From positions 1,309,501-1,373,500 of the forward strand of contig NW_022145552.1 of the NCBI RefSeq assembly GCF_000002235.5: DNA of 64,000 nt, in the 5' to 3' direction. Of this stretch, positions 1 through 11,145 are shown in pieces; within the stretch, counting starts at the first letter, position 1, and every line of letters starts with the position of its first letter. Source of the stretch: Strongylocentrotus purpuratus. Taxonomy: Eukaryota; Echinodermata; Echinoidea; Camarodonta; Strongylocentrotidae. The notes under the pieces were generated by a model. That model was not told the origin of the DNA and did no database searches. It was given only the letters and a program-made list of their open reading frames with translations. The position numbers and the translations under genes were made by a program.

Positions 1-978
1 GCCCCAACGCTGTTCAGATTGTCTTGTGTTTAAATAGGCCTATTTTCTTTTGGATAGACCTAAAGAATGTATAGGCCTAATCACGACAAGCAATATAGTG
101 GCAGTTCTCAATGTGTAATGATAGATAAGTAAACATAAATAAAATAGCAATGAATGATTGGAATGTTCATTCAATTCTTTGCTCATTAGGATTTACCATT
201 ATTTGCAATAATCCAAGGAATAATAATACTCTTGATATTTGTATTACTGCTATTGTTTTCAATTAAATATTGGAGTGTTTACTTAACTCTATTTTTTCAT
301 AAGAATTTACCGACGAAACAAGCGATATAGTTTTATTTATCCCCATCATTTGAAATAATCTGCTTAAACCCTAAATATTTCTGCAACTGCCATTATTTTT
401 TTCGTTTTATATTTCTTTCTTAATTAAGTGAAGATAATGATAGTTTCAAAACGGATACCGACTCTCCTGTAAACCCATTTGAATTTAAAATAAAAGCTTT
501 GTCACTTTAATAGTAGTTTTTTATAGACCTTTAATGAAAGGGATATTTAAAGGAACGAACATCAGTTTTTTTTACGTGACTTTATTGTCCATTTAAAAAT
601 AAAGTTGAGTTAAATTATGAAATCATTACTTGGGAAAGATTATTAGTGGGTATTTCCAAGGCATTTAATGTCCCGTACGTTGCCAATTCATAAATTTCAC
701 TTCACCTTTTCTGATCCGAGCTCTATAGTAGGGTTAAATACTTGTAACAATATGAATACGTTTCCTTATATCTCCATATGATATATACAAACATTCGAGC
801 TAGGAACAAGGATTTCCTTAAATACATTGCATGCCTGAGTAATGACTTATCACTTCTTCATAATACAATAATGGGATTATGGTAACCTTAGAGGTGATCG
901 GTAATATCCTCGTCTCACTATAAAATGATTCTGCTGTGATCCCCTTTAAATCGACATTATATTATTTGTTTCTTTCAG
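1..978 (+). other. Probable first intron of gene 1
   Basis: No confident exon. Bases about 60-640 resemble 42340-42910, the first intron of gene 3; both share landmarks such as TAATGATAGATAA, a 'ttctttgctcattagg' stretch and 'cggataccgactctcctg'. Because gene 3's start exon lies just upstream of that stretch, gene 1's start exon should lie shortly left of this window. Bases about 640-978 resemble the intron stretch that precedes the D exons at 29017 and 29512. Confidence 0.6.
434..468 (+). CDS. Possible vestigial E-type mini-exon, gene 1
   Basis: After an AG at 432-433 the bases read in phase 1 as NDSFKTDTDSP and end at a GT at 469. The matching place in gene 3 (from 42726) reads EIESFNTDTDSPENHFE, which is like the better-supported E exon at 21239 (ELEKFKIPVPSDEE). 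Here the donor would leave phase 0 instead of phase 1, and the gene 3 copy has no donor. I read it as a decayed exon rather than a working one. Confidence 0.2.
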
Positions 979-1116
979 TGCTGCCAGGAACGGGACTTGA
1001 CCCCCATACTGAAGATGCTTCTGTTGACACTTCGGGAAAGACAGATGGAGAGGAAAGTGGAGGACCGCAGATAACTGATGCCTCTTCCGAACCCAAAGAA
1101 ACCAAACCAAAGACAG
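979..1116 (+). CDS. D exon (acidic linker), gene 1
   Basis: Internal exon of 46 codons, phase 1-1. It has a good pyrimidine tract and CAG acceptor (ending at 978) and the family's unusual donor GTGCG at 1117. It encodes LPGTGLDPHTED, then acidic TDGEESGG and SSEPKETKPK. The same exon, 138 nt long with the same start motif LPGxGLDPH, occurs at 29512. The composition is Glu/Ser/Lys/Pro-rich with no hydrophobic core, so it is probably a disordered linker between folded modules. The function is unknown. Confidence 0.65.
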
Positions 1117-1933
1117 GTGCGCTGCAATGAAAGAATAGGGATTAGTTTGATAATTATTAGTGGGCAAGTCCAAAGTACCAAGTCCTAAATTTACATAGTA
1201 TGTGTCATTTCACTTCACTTTTTTCTGATCCGAGCTATTGTTGGGTCGGGGCAATTAACTCATATTTTGCCCTTTCACAACTTAGAATTATATTTATATA
1301 ATAAGAAAACCGAGACGATTTGGTTACCTTTTGATCCGAATTCTTGGTTTATTTACACAACTCGAGCAACATCTTGGAATTAGCATATTCATAAATCATC
1401 TAATTTGCATATTCGTAACACTATAGGGTTAAATACTTGATACAATATAAAGACGTATCCTTACATCTCCATAAGGATATATCAAACATTCGAGCTGTGC
1501 ACAAGGATTGGCTAACATACATTGCATGCCCGAGTAATGACTTATCATTTCTTTCTTATAAAATCATCATATTATGGTAATCTCACATGAAGACGTTTAG
1601 GATCGCCACCATCTCTCTGTTCGCCACAAATTTTGAACGTGTTCAAATCTTTTGAATATACACTAGAACTAATCCCGCTTAAACCCCTATTGTTCAAATT
1701 TAAAGGGGTCGTTTTCAGAAATTTTACATTGTCTTGAACGTTGTTATCGATATTGTGTTTGATGTATTCGAAGACTACTACAACTGTTGGAAAATATCCA
1801 ATAGTAAATAATTTTTTTTTTAAATAGAGACAATATAGTTTCCATTATCTCAATCAATTTTGACCTTCATAAGAATCTGCGACATTAAAAACCAGTGCTT
1901 TAAATGCTTGTATGAACTTTAATCTAAACACAG
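1117..1933 (+). other. Intron between D and A, gene 1
   Basis: No gene seen. It is clearly paralogous to 16063-16570, 29155-29490 and 29650-30385, with a shared run of landmarks (rattagtttgataattatt; 'acaatatgaagacgtatcc'; 'cattgcatgcc'; 'tgttatcgatattgtg'). The part at 1735-1915 also matches 21385-21559, which marks a place where an A exon once followed. Confidence 0.6.
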
Positions 1934-2392
1934 AGTCAGAAGAAGAAAAGAGAGCTACGGAAAATAGAGCACAGGGCGCTGCAGCTACCGAAGATGGTAC
2001 CAAACAAGATGGAACCACGAAGCAGAAAGCTAATGAAGAGGGAGTTGAAGCAGGGGGTACTACACTCCCTGCTGTGGATGCAGAGGAATCCCTTGAGCAT
2101 GTCAGCAAAGACCGTCCTGTATCCATCTCAGTGTGTACATCAGCGTCTGACTTCAACGTAAAAGGTCTTGTATCCTTCTTGAAAGATCTTAAGGAGCATC
2201 ATCCGGAACTGATCAAAGAAGTCAAGGTCCATGCGCTACCGTACAACGATCTCGATCATTATACATTTCCAGAGGAAAACCCGGTTGATGTGATGCTTCT
2301 GTGCCACTCTATCAAAAGCAGAAGCTTTGTCATCACAGACGTCGAAGATGCCCTGTACGATGAGTACCTTCCATATTGCCAGAGTGTCATAG
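1934..2392 (+). CDS. A exon: first half of alpha/beta domain, gene 1
   Basis: This 153-codon exon is phase 1-1 (acceptor 'aaacacag', donor GTAATT after a split Gly codon). The first about 60 residues are charged and low-complexity (EEEKRATENR, TKQKANEEG). The rest is a compact alpha/beta half-domain: strand SISVCTS, helix NVKGLVSFLKDLKEHHPEL, strand EVKVHALPYND, strand VDVMLLCHS, helix DVEDALYDEYLPYC. The frame continues directly into exon B at 3025. Nearest relatives in the window are 30386 and 44392, and more distantly A' at 33208, 47551 and 48515. I do not recognise a named family; a TIR/receiver-like fold is a guess. Confidence 0.75.
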
Positions 2393-3024
2393 GTAATTAA
2401 TGCTCCGCTTCCTTGTGATGCACTGCCAGAAAACATGTCTGCATGATCTGTAAGATGGTGAATAAAATGGGTTTCGCGAGTTCATTTTGATTGTGGGTCC
2501 TGTCTGATCACATTTTCAGACAAGTTAGTTGAAGATCTCTACCCCCCTCAACAAAAACAAAAATCGTCATATTTACAAAGGGCAAAGGTAAGAAGTGCAA
2601 GTGGCTCTAAATATAATTATGCAACGCTTCCCTTCAGATATTCTTTGGTTATGTTTCAACCCACAGAAAAGATTAAGTTTTGAGATTTGCCGAAAACAGT
2701 TAAGGAGCACATTTTGATTTTAATTGTCAACAGAGATTTCGCTAGGGGGGAGGGGAGGGGTGCAACCTCAAATATACCCTTCGAACGATGCCCTAGACAT
2801 TCGTAGTGTGGCATTTGTTCTTTATTTATATATTTTTGCGTGTGATTCTGTGTAATTCGATAGGTCTGAAAATGGGCAATGTCTACGATCGTGTTAACAA
2901 AATAATCTTTGACAAATTCTCGACAACATAATTTAGATATAAAATCAACCCTATGTTGTATCATGCTGGAATATTTTATGCTATTTGGGAAGAAAAAAAA
3001 TCCTGTTTTCTGATTTTTTTTTAG
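2393..3024 (+). other. Intron A-B, gene 1
   Basis: No gene. It is paralogous to 30941-31582, 44725-45370 and, in its last 300 bases, to 61790-62092. A G-rich stretch near 2746-2760 recurs in every copy and reaches long G runs in gene 3. Confidence 0.6.
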
Positions 3025-3342
3025 GAAAGAACAAGATAGGGGTGATCGTCCATGACTTTGATGATGTGAGCCACACAGGTCAATCATCTCGCATGGGTTC
3101 ATTCAGGTCCAAGCAACCAAAGGCCTTCGAGACTACCAGCCTTCAGATAACATGCGGACATATCGAGAAGAAAGAGCAGGTCCTAGAACAGATGCAAAAA
3201 GCAGACCGAGAAAAGCTGCTTGTGTTCCTGAAGAATGCGTCAAATTTTCCCGAAGAAATGACCGAACAAGTCACAGAGAGTCGAGGCCTTTTAAACAAAG
3301 TTGGGGATGTGATTGTTACATGTGGACAAATGGCGTCTTCCG
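3025..3342 (+). CDS. B exon: second half of alpha/beta domain, gene 1
   Basis: This 106-codon exon is phase 1-1, with acceptor TTTTTTTTTAG and donor GTAAGT. It begins GKNKIGVIVHDFDD (strand), then helix region, strand TTSLQITCG, and a charged helix (EQVLEQMQKADREKLLVFLK). Together with exon A it completes a five-stranded alpha/beta pattern. Copies: 31583, 45371 and a cut fragment at 62093; distant B' copies at 34566, 48515 and 49761. The last about 30 residues vary between copies. Confidence 0.75.
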
Positions 3343-4305
3343 GTAAGTAATGCATGACAACATCAGTGTTGATTTTTTTCTTCTGTGGTTTTCTTTTTTA
3401 GTTTTTTATAACAAACATAGCCCATGAAATGTCAAAGATTGCTAAAATTAATGATGTCGTTAAGTGGTCTAAACCTTCATCGATAAACGAGTCCTGAAAA
3501 ACCGTGATAGGATACCATCAGCAAAGGTGTGATGTGACGATTTATTGACTGTCACTGGGCAAAATGCATGACAACAGATTTCAGAATGATGCAAATTGAT
3601 GCTTGGGTGCTTTTGATGCATACACTTATTTTAACTCACAATCCCGTTATGACCCTCTTGGTACACATTAACAATTCAAATTCTACTTGAACTTGCCACA
3701 GTTTTTATAGTTGCCTAACATATTACCCTGAACTGGATCAAACAATAACCTAGAGACTTTGTCTCAATATTGATCAATTGATATTCATTATGTTCTATTT
3801 TTTCCTGAATTGATTGAGTTATACAAATAATATTACTTTAATTGAATTGAAGATTGAACAAAATATAATTTTTAAAAGAGAAAGGCAGCTGTGAACCTTC
3901 TATCCTAAGAAGCACACTCCCATTACAATTACTTATTAATATGACCTCCATAACAGTTTAACTATCTTTTTAATATATTTATTGACGGGGCAGTCCAGAC
4001 TAAGCTCAGACACATTTGTGAATAAGATGTTGAATGTGACGACAAAATATCTAGGATATCAGTAACTGGTTGGAAGATTGCCCTGTCTATCTGCAGTGGC
4101 CAGCTGATAATTGCCAGACCTGGAAAATCCTCTTTTGTTCAGGGGGGAAACAAAGTTTTTCCCCCCGATATAAGCCCTATGTATAATGTCATTAAGCTGT
4201 ATTGACATGTCCGATTGGGTCCACCTGTAGTCCTGTCTTATATATTACGTGTGTAATTGATGATATGTAATGTATCTTTCCCTCTCTCTCTCTCTGTTTA
4301 TGAAG
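3343..4305 (+). other. Intron B-C, gene 1
   Basis: No gene. It is paralogous to 45644-46608 in gene 3 (for instance 'ctcacaatcc.gttatgaccctc' near 3637) and partly to 31901-32477. A short piece of the same intron survives at 23316-23384. The 3' end is a CT-rich tract before exon C. Confidence 0.6.
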
Positions 4306-4413
4306 CTATTAGGTCATTATGGGGATCGGATACGTTGGTAGGACGCAGTCAAGATAGTACATCCGAATTAGGATCTAGCGTGGATCCAAGTGAAGCTGAT
4401 CGAAACGATCATG
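4306..4413 (+). CDS. C exon (polar linker), gene 1
   Basis: A 36-codon exon, phase 1-1: AIRSLWGSDTLVG, then SQDSTSE, then DPSEADRNDHG. The acceptor follows a long CT tract and the donor is GTACG at 4414. In gene 2 the same exon can read on to a second donor (65 codons). Here reading past the first donor meets a stop at 4437-4439, so only the short form is usable. It is probably a flexible linker between the A/B and A'/B' domains. Confidence 0.6.
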
Positions 4414-4511
4414 GTACGTTTCGCAATGCTAAAGCTTAATATGACAAGACAAAGCAATTAATAATTAGCAAATGAAAGGCAGCGAACATCTACGTAATAG
4501 CTATAATGGAG

Positions 4512-5260
4512 CTCTCACACTCTGCCGTGTAGGCCTACCGTCCACCTGCCGGGCTATTAAAAAACAACAGAGTCCAGAACGTTGGGTTTTGAGCGAACTT
4601 GTCCCCGGCCGCAAAAAAAATTCATAAAATTAATCTTTTCACTGTTTCGTTGCCATCTTCTGACCGTTCTCACCGGGCGCATACCGGGTGTTGAACGTGC
4701 TTCTACCGTCTTCACCGCCCAGATTGACTTTTGTTGAAAATTTTGGCCGTTTCCATACCGGGCCCAAACCGGGTCTCGAACGTGTGCACCGGGTTTGTAG
4801 CAGCCACCTACCAGTCACTTAGCGTCCCCTCACCGCTCGGAGCGTCCTGTGAGCGAGTCCCCGGACTGCTGACGTCATGACACGACTGCCATAAATACCC
4901 CGATTTGAACGGCAACGGTCAGTCCGCTCTCCATTTTTCATCACCGTTCTGTAACGGGTTATGAGCGTATTGTGAACGTGTTCATACAGTGTGACCGTTT
5001 TCATAACGTATTCATACCGTCCTCATACCGTTCAACGCCGTCCTCTTGCCGCTTACTTGCGGCCGGTGCCAGCCGGCCAAAGTTTTGAACATGCCCAAAA
5101 CTTTCGCCGGGTCCCACCGGGTGTAAATAAGCGCCAACGCCCTATTAACGTGTTGCCCGCTTTGATAACGAACCACCGTGTGCCCTCGCCGTTCTCCACC
5201 GTCCGCAGACATTTTCGCACACGGTGGCACACGGTAGGCCTACACGGCAGAGTGTGAGAG
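4512..5260. mobile_element. Non-autonomous DNA element with perfect 30-bp terminal inverted repeats
   Basis: Bases 4512-4541 are the exact reverse complement of 5231-5260 (ends CTCTCACACTCTGCCG / CGGCAGAGTGTGAG). The 749-bp body is GC-richer than its surroundings. It is filled with short motifs in both orientations (ACCGTTC, CCGGGTG, GAACGTG). No transposase reading frame is present. It sits in the intron after exon C: flanking sequence at 5261-5450 matches 32690-32830 in gene 2, which lacks the element. No clear target duplication could be assigned. Confidence 0.8.
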
Positions 5261-5479
5261 TCACTTTAAACCACCCAACTTCACGGGTTTGCCAGTCTTC
5301 ACAGTAATTCACGAAATTTCTAAAACTGTCAACTTTCCCGAGATCTCGAACCAACACAAAACACAGGCAGTTGGGCTTTCCTGATATAAATAAGTTTAAA
5401 CGATGTCGGTACGTATCAATAAGTAATGCATCAGTATGTTCAACTCCTAGACAACTAGACAACACGGGGGGGGGGGGGG
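5261..5479 (+). other. Intron remnant after exon C, gene 1
   Basis: Paralogous to 32693-32830 and 46830-46960, sharing 'cagtcttcacagtaattcac', 'cccgagatc' and 'taaacgatgtcgg'. It shows that gene 1 once continued toward an A' exon here, but none is found. It ends in a G run (5467-5482). Confidence 0.6.
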
Positions 5480-8440
5480 GGTGTTACACCCACAAATGTA
5501 ATAACGCCCACAAATGTAAGAAATGTTATAACACCCACAAATATACACTGTCGCTCATAAAGGTGGATTTTTTTTTAAATTCCAATTCATGGAATTATTT
5601 TTAAAATAATTTAAAAATAATAGATCTAGATAATAGTATACATTCTCGGATTTTATTGAATAATAATTTGCCAATGTGATTTTTGCGTGACTGCTAAAGC
5701 ATGTGTATGCTACTATGCTTATCAACTAGGGGACCTATGCCCTTAAGTTATAAATGACAGTAATGAGGATTAATGCCCCACAAAAGGGCACTAATATAGC
5801 ACATCGACACGGTTTTGATCCTGGGGCCTCACAGTTACGAGGCCATTGTTTTGTCACTGAACCATGACTGTACGCAGCGGGGGCTAGGGTAGGGGGCAGT
5901 TTCCATAAATTGAAGAAAAAAAACAGAAAATGCAATACATTTTCAATAATTTATTGCATTTAACCCCGGTGCCTAACATAAAAAAAAATTCCGTGTGCCC
6001 ATGCCTTGAGCCATAATGCATAGCCGTCCAGAGGATTTTTTTATGTTGGGGACCGGGGTAAAATGCAATAAATTTTTAAAATTTAATGCATTTTCTGTTT
6101 GTTTTTTTATTTATGGAAACTGCCCCCTACCCTAGCCCCCGCTGCGTACAGTCATGGTTTAGTGACAAAACAATGGCCTCGTAACTGTGAGGCCCCAGGA
6201 TCAAAACCGTGTCGATGTGCTATATTAGTGCCCTTTTGTGGGGCATTAATCCTCATTAATGTCATTTATGACTTGAGAGCGTAGGTCCCCTAATTAATAA
6301 GCATAGTAGCATACACATGCTTTAGCAGTTCCGCAAAACACACATTGGCAAGTTATTATTCAATAAAATCTGAGAATGTATACTATTATCTATATCTATT
6401 ATTTTTAAATAATTTTTAAAACAATTCCATAAATTGGGTAAAACTAAAATATTCCACCTTTATGAGCGACAGTGTAATAACACTTTACCCACAAATGTAA
6501 TAATTTCACCCACAAATGTAATAACCACTTTACCCACCAATGTAATAATTTTGAATCACCCACAAATGTAATAACGCCCACAAATGTAAGAAATGTTAAA
6601 ACACCCACAAATGTAATAACACTTTACCCACAAATGTAATAATTTCACCCACAAATATAATAACCACTTTACCCACAAATGTAATAATTTTGAATCACCC
6701 ACAAATGTAATAATGACTTTACCCACAAATGTAATAAATTTGAAGGGATATTTTGTCGAATTTGTTCAAAACTAAAACCCTGTAATAAAGCATAGGTATA
6801 GCGCGCAGTCTTTACTCCAGACCCGGTTATTTCAAAAAATTTAAAAATCTTCAAAACTAAGACCCCATAATCCTTTTCCTGTGGAATAACATGAGAATCG
6901 AGCGTAGTCTTTCCTCCAGACCCGGTTATTCAAAAGTTTAAAAAAAAAAAAAAAAAAAAAAAAACTTTTAAACTAAGACCCCACCATCTTCCAAACTAAG
7001 ACCCGGTAATAAAGCATGGGTTTAGAGCGTAGTTTTTCTTCCAGACCCGGTTATTTCAAAAAATTTTAAAAATCTCCAAACTAAGACCTCACCATCTCAT
7101 TCCTGTGGAAAAACATGGGTATAGAGCGTAGTCTTTCCTCCAGACCCGGCTATTTCAAAAGAAATAGAAATCTAAACAAATCTTCGAAACTAAGACCCAC
7201 CATCTTATTCCTCTTTTTTTCATTTACAAATAAATTACATGATTACATATGTGGATACAACACGTCACAAATAAATGATTGGTCGGCGGTCACACGAACT
7301 GACGAATCAGTCAAAATGGTCCATATATATAACACACAGAGGAGGGACCGATTCGATGGTTCGTTGACCGTCGACGATTTTTTAATCATGTAAATATTCT
7401 AACGCCGACAAATATCCTGGAATTCAATGTTCGTAGAAAAAAAAAGTAATCGAATAAGTGACCTTAAATGTATTTAAATATTGACGCTGATTGTTTTATG
7501 CATGTGATTATGAAATATGTTCACGATATGTAACATATATATATATATATGTACGCTATTAGTGACATTGAAACGTTGGATTGCGATGTTATATTTTCAT
7601 GAGTGCGTGAATGAATTACCTTTCTTCATGTGATGAACGTATCAATTACTTATACTGAAGACTACCAACTGGTTCGCGGTACACGGTGTGAATTCATGAG
7701 AACGAAATTTATTCAAAGGCAAATACATGTACAAACAAAACACATTTATATTACAGTTTTCCCTACTTCTGAAACACTCAAGCAGCTATATAAACAAGAA
7801 CAAGTCTGAAATGATAATCGGTTAACAAGCAAATAACAACGCAAACTTTCATATAAGAAATCATAAATAGCTGTATAACGAGATCACGCGAAACATATTT
7901 GCATGTTTTGAATGAACGATTGCAGAACCCTTTGACTGATAAATTATCTATATACTCTCTCAATCAATGTGAGTAAATTGCAGAGGTTATGGTTTCATAG
8001 TGATGCAATGATGGATACATAGATTTTGTAAGATAGAAAGTATTTTATTCCAAACGAATGAAGAGGTTGTTTCATTAATATACCGACGGTAACAGAACCA
8101 AAATAATTATTACGTATAAAAAGGTGGAGTAACTCACATGTCTTTTACAAGCAAACAAGGTTATAATTTGGGCAATATTGAACCTGATAACATCAACTGA
8201 ACTTGATATAAAACGGCGGTAGATGTCCGGGGAGGGGGTAGTTGACTGGGGGTAGATGTCCGGATGGTAGTTAGCTAGGTGGTAGTTAGCTATACCCATG
8301 CTTTATTACAGGGTTTTAGTTTTGAACAAATTCGACAAAATATCACTTTAAATTTATTACATTTGTGGGTAAAGTCATTATTACATTTGTGGGTGATTCA
8401 AAATTATTAAATTTGTGGGTAAAGTGGTTATTACCATCAC
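5480..8440. repeat. Compound inverted repeat flanked by opposed minisatellite arrays
   Basis: The left side carries an array of 'cccacaaatgtaataa' units (5485-5545 and 6475-6740). The right side carries the same units inverted (8345-8436). The inner flanks are also inverted copies: 6738-6800 ('ttttgtcgaatttgttcaaa') matches the reverse complement of 8290-8345. Between lie about five degenerate copies of a roughly 120-bp unit with 'agacccggttattt' and 'aactaagacccc' (6770-7200), then AT-rich DNA without a gene. I read this as one foldback-type element. Confidence 0.6.
5546..6474. mobile_element. Near-complete palindromic foldback element with TA target duplication
   Basis: Ends CACTGTCGCTCATAAAGG and its reverse complement. 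Each arm is several hundred bases and the arms mirror each other almost along the whole 929 bp (5720-5930 against 6105-6320, for example). It is flanked by TA at 5544-5545 and 6475-6476. It has inserted into the 'cccacaaatgtaataa' array: removing it and one TA restores an array unit. There is no gene inside; the mirrored open frames on both arms are shadows of the palindrome. Confidence 0.8.
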
Positions 8441-9230
8441 CTCTATAGGCTAAACCAATTTTGTTATTCACTTTTGAAATGCAAAGTGTGTTGTTGGTTT
8501 TGTGTTATTATTATTTTGTTATCATTATTTTTTACTATTATTATAATTATCATTATCGTTATTAGTCTCTAAAATAAGACCTACGGCCAATAGTAATTAA
8601 AGGACCGCCGCAGCATTCCCACGGTCACATACGGTAGTGGTCACATATGTTAGGGTAACCGCACGGCGTATTTTGAATTTGTGGAGACACAAAATGTATT
8701 ACTGCCGTACGGCCTTTGAAGTGATGACGCACGGTCGTCTTATGCGGTGGTCACAACCCGCCGTACTTGCAAGTGCGTGCTGTCTACGTGCAAAAAACGT
8801 GAGCAAAATTTAGGTGTCCGTACGTGGTGAGTACCGCCTCCGTACGGATTTGAGAGCACGCAGACAGACCGTAGCACGTTTAGTGCACGAGGAACTTTCG
8901 CTGCGTTCGGGCTGCGGTCGGGCTACTGATTCACCCCCAGTGCGTGTGACGTGCGTGCCCGGTACCGCCAACGAGCGCACAACGCACTGACTCCGTACGT
9001 CTTTTAAATTTGTTTCCCACGGTCACTTGCTCCACGGAAGGCGCACTAAGTACGTGCGTGCTGCGCACGTGATAAGTGCGTGGTCCATGCTTACTCGCCA
9101 CATCCCCAGTTCAACTGTCCAATGAGCACGCAAAACTCACGTGGAACGTACCGAGTAAGCACGTGCTCCGCACTTACAACGCACGTTGTGCGCCCTGAGT
9201 TATGCAATATAAAGTTTTTAAATCTATAAT
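8441..9230. repeat. GC-rich repeat DNA with CGTACG/ACGTGCG motifs, left part
   Basis: After a short AT-rich stretch, 8590-9200 is dense in short motifs in both orientations (cacgtgc, cgtacgg, gcacttacaacg). The same vocabulary returns at 9675-9890, so the two stretches are probably halves of one non-autonomous element split by the LINE tail. No coding potential was recognised and no clean terminal inverted repeat found. Confidence 0.45.
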
Positions 9231-9555
9231 AATATTTTCATGTCAATACGTTTCCCATGTTTTGTACACTGTTTTGTTATTGTTATATTTTTTAAAGCCA
9301 ATTGTTGGAACTTGAATATGTATCTTTTAATAACAGAGAGCTGCCTCGACAGAACCTTATGGTTTTATTTGCAGTTTCCCCAATTCATTTCTATTGCTGA
9401 TTAACTTTGTATAATTCCGATATATTTGTAGACATGTTTCCATTTTTTGTGTGTTTTGTGTTTTTTATATTGTATATAATCTGTATCTTATATGTTTTTA
9501 TGGATTTGAATTGAAATAAAACTTGAACTTGAACTTGAACTTGAACTTGAACTAT
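9231..9555 (+). mobile_element. Probable LINE 3' end with (CTTGAA)n tail
   Basis: An AT-rich stretch ending 'ttgaattgaaataaaact' followed by about six TTGAAC hexamers (about 9524-9554), typical of non-LTR elements that end in short tandem repeats. Only the 3' untranslated part is present. It separates two similar GC-rich stretches, which indicates insertion there. Confidence 0.5.
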
Positions 9556-9905
9556 AGTCTCTGAGGTGGAATGGGCGGCATCTTGAGGCAGCGGCAGCTG
9601 GGACTTCTGGAGAACATCGGAATGTCGTCCTATATATGCCCCGACATCGGGCAGAAAAACTCACCGAGTTCATCGCACGTGTACGCACTTACAACGTGCG
9701 AGTGAATAAGGACACCGTACGTCAGCAGCCCGTGTAAGTACGGCCTCCGTAAGATAACGTGGCGACCGCACGGAGACCGTAGGATGAAACCACGTGCGAT
9801 GCACGCAACCGCTCACGGCCAGGCGTGGCGTGCGGGCCACGTACTTACATCGTGCGAGTAACGTGCCTTGCCGGTACTTACTCCCTGCCTTTGCCACTCC
9901 CTCCC
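9556..9905. repeat. GC-rich repeat DNA, right part
   Basis: Motif content like 8590-9200 (gcacttacaacg, cgtacg, cacgtac). No gene. Confidence 0.4.
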
Positions 9906-10110
9906 TTCGTTTTCAGACAAATGTAGTTTGAAAAATATTATTTTTCATACTTTCACTTAACAATATGCACATCATAAATATTATTTAGATAAGCCTACTC
10001 CTACTCAATTCTATTTAACAATTACTAACAAGCCTACCTTCCCCTTAATATTTTTATGTTGATGTAAATTACATTACATTATTTGATACTTTCATGAAAT
10101 TGTTATGAAG
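9906..10110 (+). other. Intron upstream of the D-exon array
   Basis: Matches the intron part of the roughly 300-bp array unit ('cacatcataaatattattta', 'acaagcctacc', 'attgttatgaag'). It therefore marks the start of the array. Confidence 0.55.
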
Positions 10111-10491
10111 GTTCTGAAAAGACAGATGAAGAGGAAAGTGGTGAATCACAGATAACCAATCATCCAACTGGTCCGCGTGAAGGTTCTGAAAAGACAGTTG
10201 AGGTGGAAAGTGGAGAACCACGGATCGCCGATCATTCAACTGCTCTTCCTGAAGGTTCCGAAAAGACAGATGAGGAGGAAAGTGGAGAACCACAGATAGC
10301 TGATCATTCAACTGCTCTTCCTGAAGATTCCGAACCAAAGACAGATGAGGAGGAAAGTGGAGAACCACAGATAGCTGATCATTCAACTGCTCTTCCTGAA
10401 GATTCCGAACCAAAGACAGATGAGGAGGAAAGTGGAGAACCACGGATAGCTGAATCCTCTTCCGAACCCAAAGAAACCGGACCAAAGACAG
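10111..10491 (+). CDS. D exon with internal 24/25-residue repeats
   Basis: 127 codons, phase 1-1, acceptor TTATGAAG, donor GTGCG. It holds five tandem units of the type GSEKTDEEESGEPQ followed by IADHS and TALPE (24 residues, or 25 when PK is added before the TDEEE), then the conserved tail SSEPKETGPKTG. Strongly acidic, with no hydrophobic core. It is probably a disordered spacer whose length varies by unequal exchange. It could belong to the 3' part of gene 1 or the 5' part of gene 2. Confidence 0.6.
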
Positions 10492-10639
10492 GTGCGATGC
10501 AATGAAAGAGTAGGGATTAGTTTGATATTTGAAAAGATGTTTGGTACTACAAAATCGGAGAATGTCGATGAAAAGAGCCATACTTAAGATTTTCGTCTTG
10601 CACTCATCAGAGTAAAAAGCAAGAATGAACAGAACTGTG

Positions 10640-10816
10640 TGTGTGTTGGGTTTTCACAGACGTGTGTCAATGAGATATGATTATTTACGTCTGGTGACCG
10701 ACCGTTAAACGACACCATCCGAGAGACGTGACTCAGTTTCGAGCCTGCGTCCTCGGCTGAATCATTTTGTAACTTCCATTGTCAGCTGGATTACAGGCAC
10801 ACGCCACAACGCCTCG
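10640..10816 (-). mobile_element. SINE-like sequence with a 7SL-like head
   Basis: On the minus strand it starts near 10816 with GGCGTGTGCCTGTAATCC then AGCTGAC, resembling the 5' domain of SRP (7SL) RNA. A B-box-like GGCTCGAAACT follows near 10740, then a body 'ctctcggatggtgtcg' near 10725 of the kind I recall from invertebrate SINEs. There is no clear A-rich tail. The head match is short, so convergence is possible. Confidence 0.35.
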
Positions 10817-10977
10817 GAAGCTCTATTGAACAAAACAAACGGAAAGTAAAAGGACCAAGGCGCGAATATAACGGGCTCTGATTGGCTGTGTAAGGTAACG
10901 GTTTAATTAGGCTTATTGCCAGCCGGTTGTAACGGGATAGTCGCTAAAATAATACGAGCGTTCGAATAAACTCTTTG

Positions 10978-11145
10978 GCCCGAATTCATAACGGAGATTT
11001 GTCGACAAACCTTGGTTTTCGTACGTGATATGACGCGTTTTGACGCGTTTTTTTACAAACCTGGTTTGTAAAAACGCGTCAAAACGCGTCATATGACGCA
11101 CGAAAACCAAGGTTTGTCGACAAACCTCCTTTGTGAATTCGGGCC
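10978..11145. mobile_element. Small perfect-arm palindrome (foldback MITE)
   Basis: Ends GGCCCGAATTC and GAATTCGGGCC. The arms (10978-11065 and 11066-11145) mirror each other through 'tttgtcgacaaacc', 'ttggttttcgt' and 'atatgacgcgtttt' with few mismatches. No coding content. Confidence 0.75.

Noticed and set aside
2656-3102. Minus-strand open frame across the A-B intron and exon B
   Set aside because: Antisense to a well-supported exon and intron, and not preserved in the paralogous introns.
10781-10816. Human Alu contamination
   Set aside because: The match to Alu/7SL is confined to about 35 bases with differences, and the flanks are not Alu. A 7SL-like or tRNA-like SINE head, or chance, is more likely.
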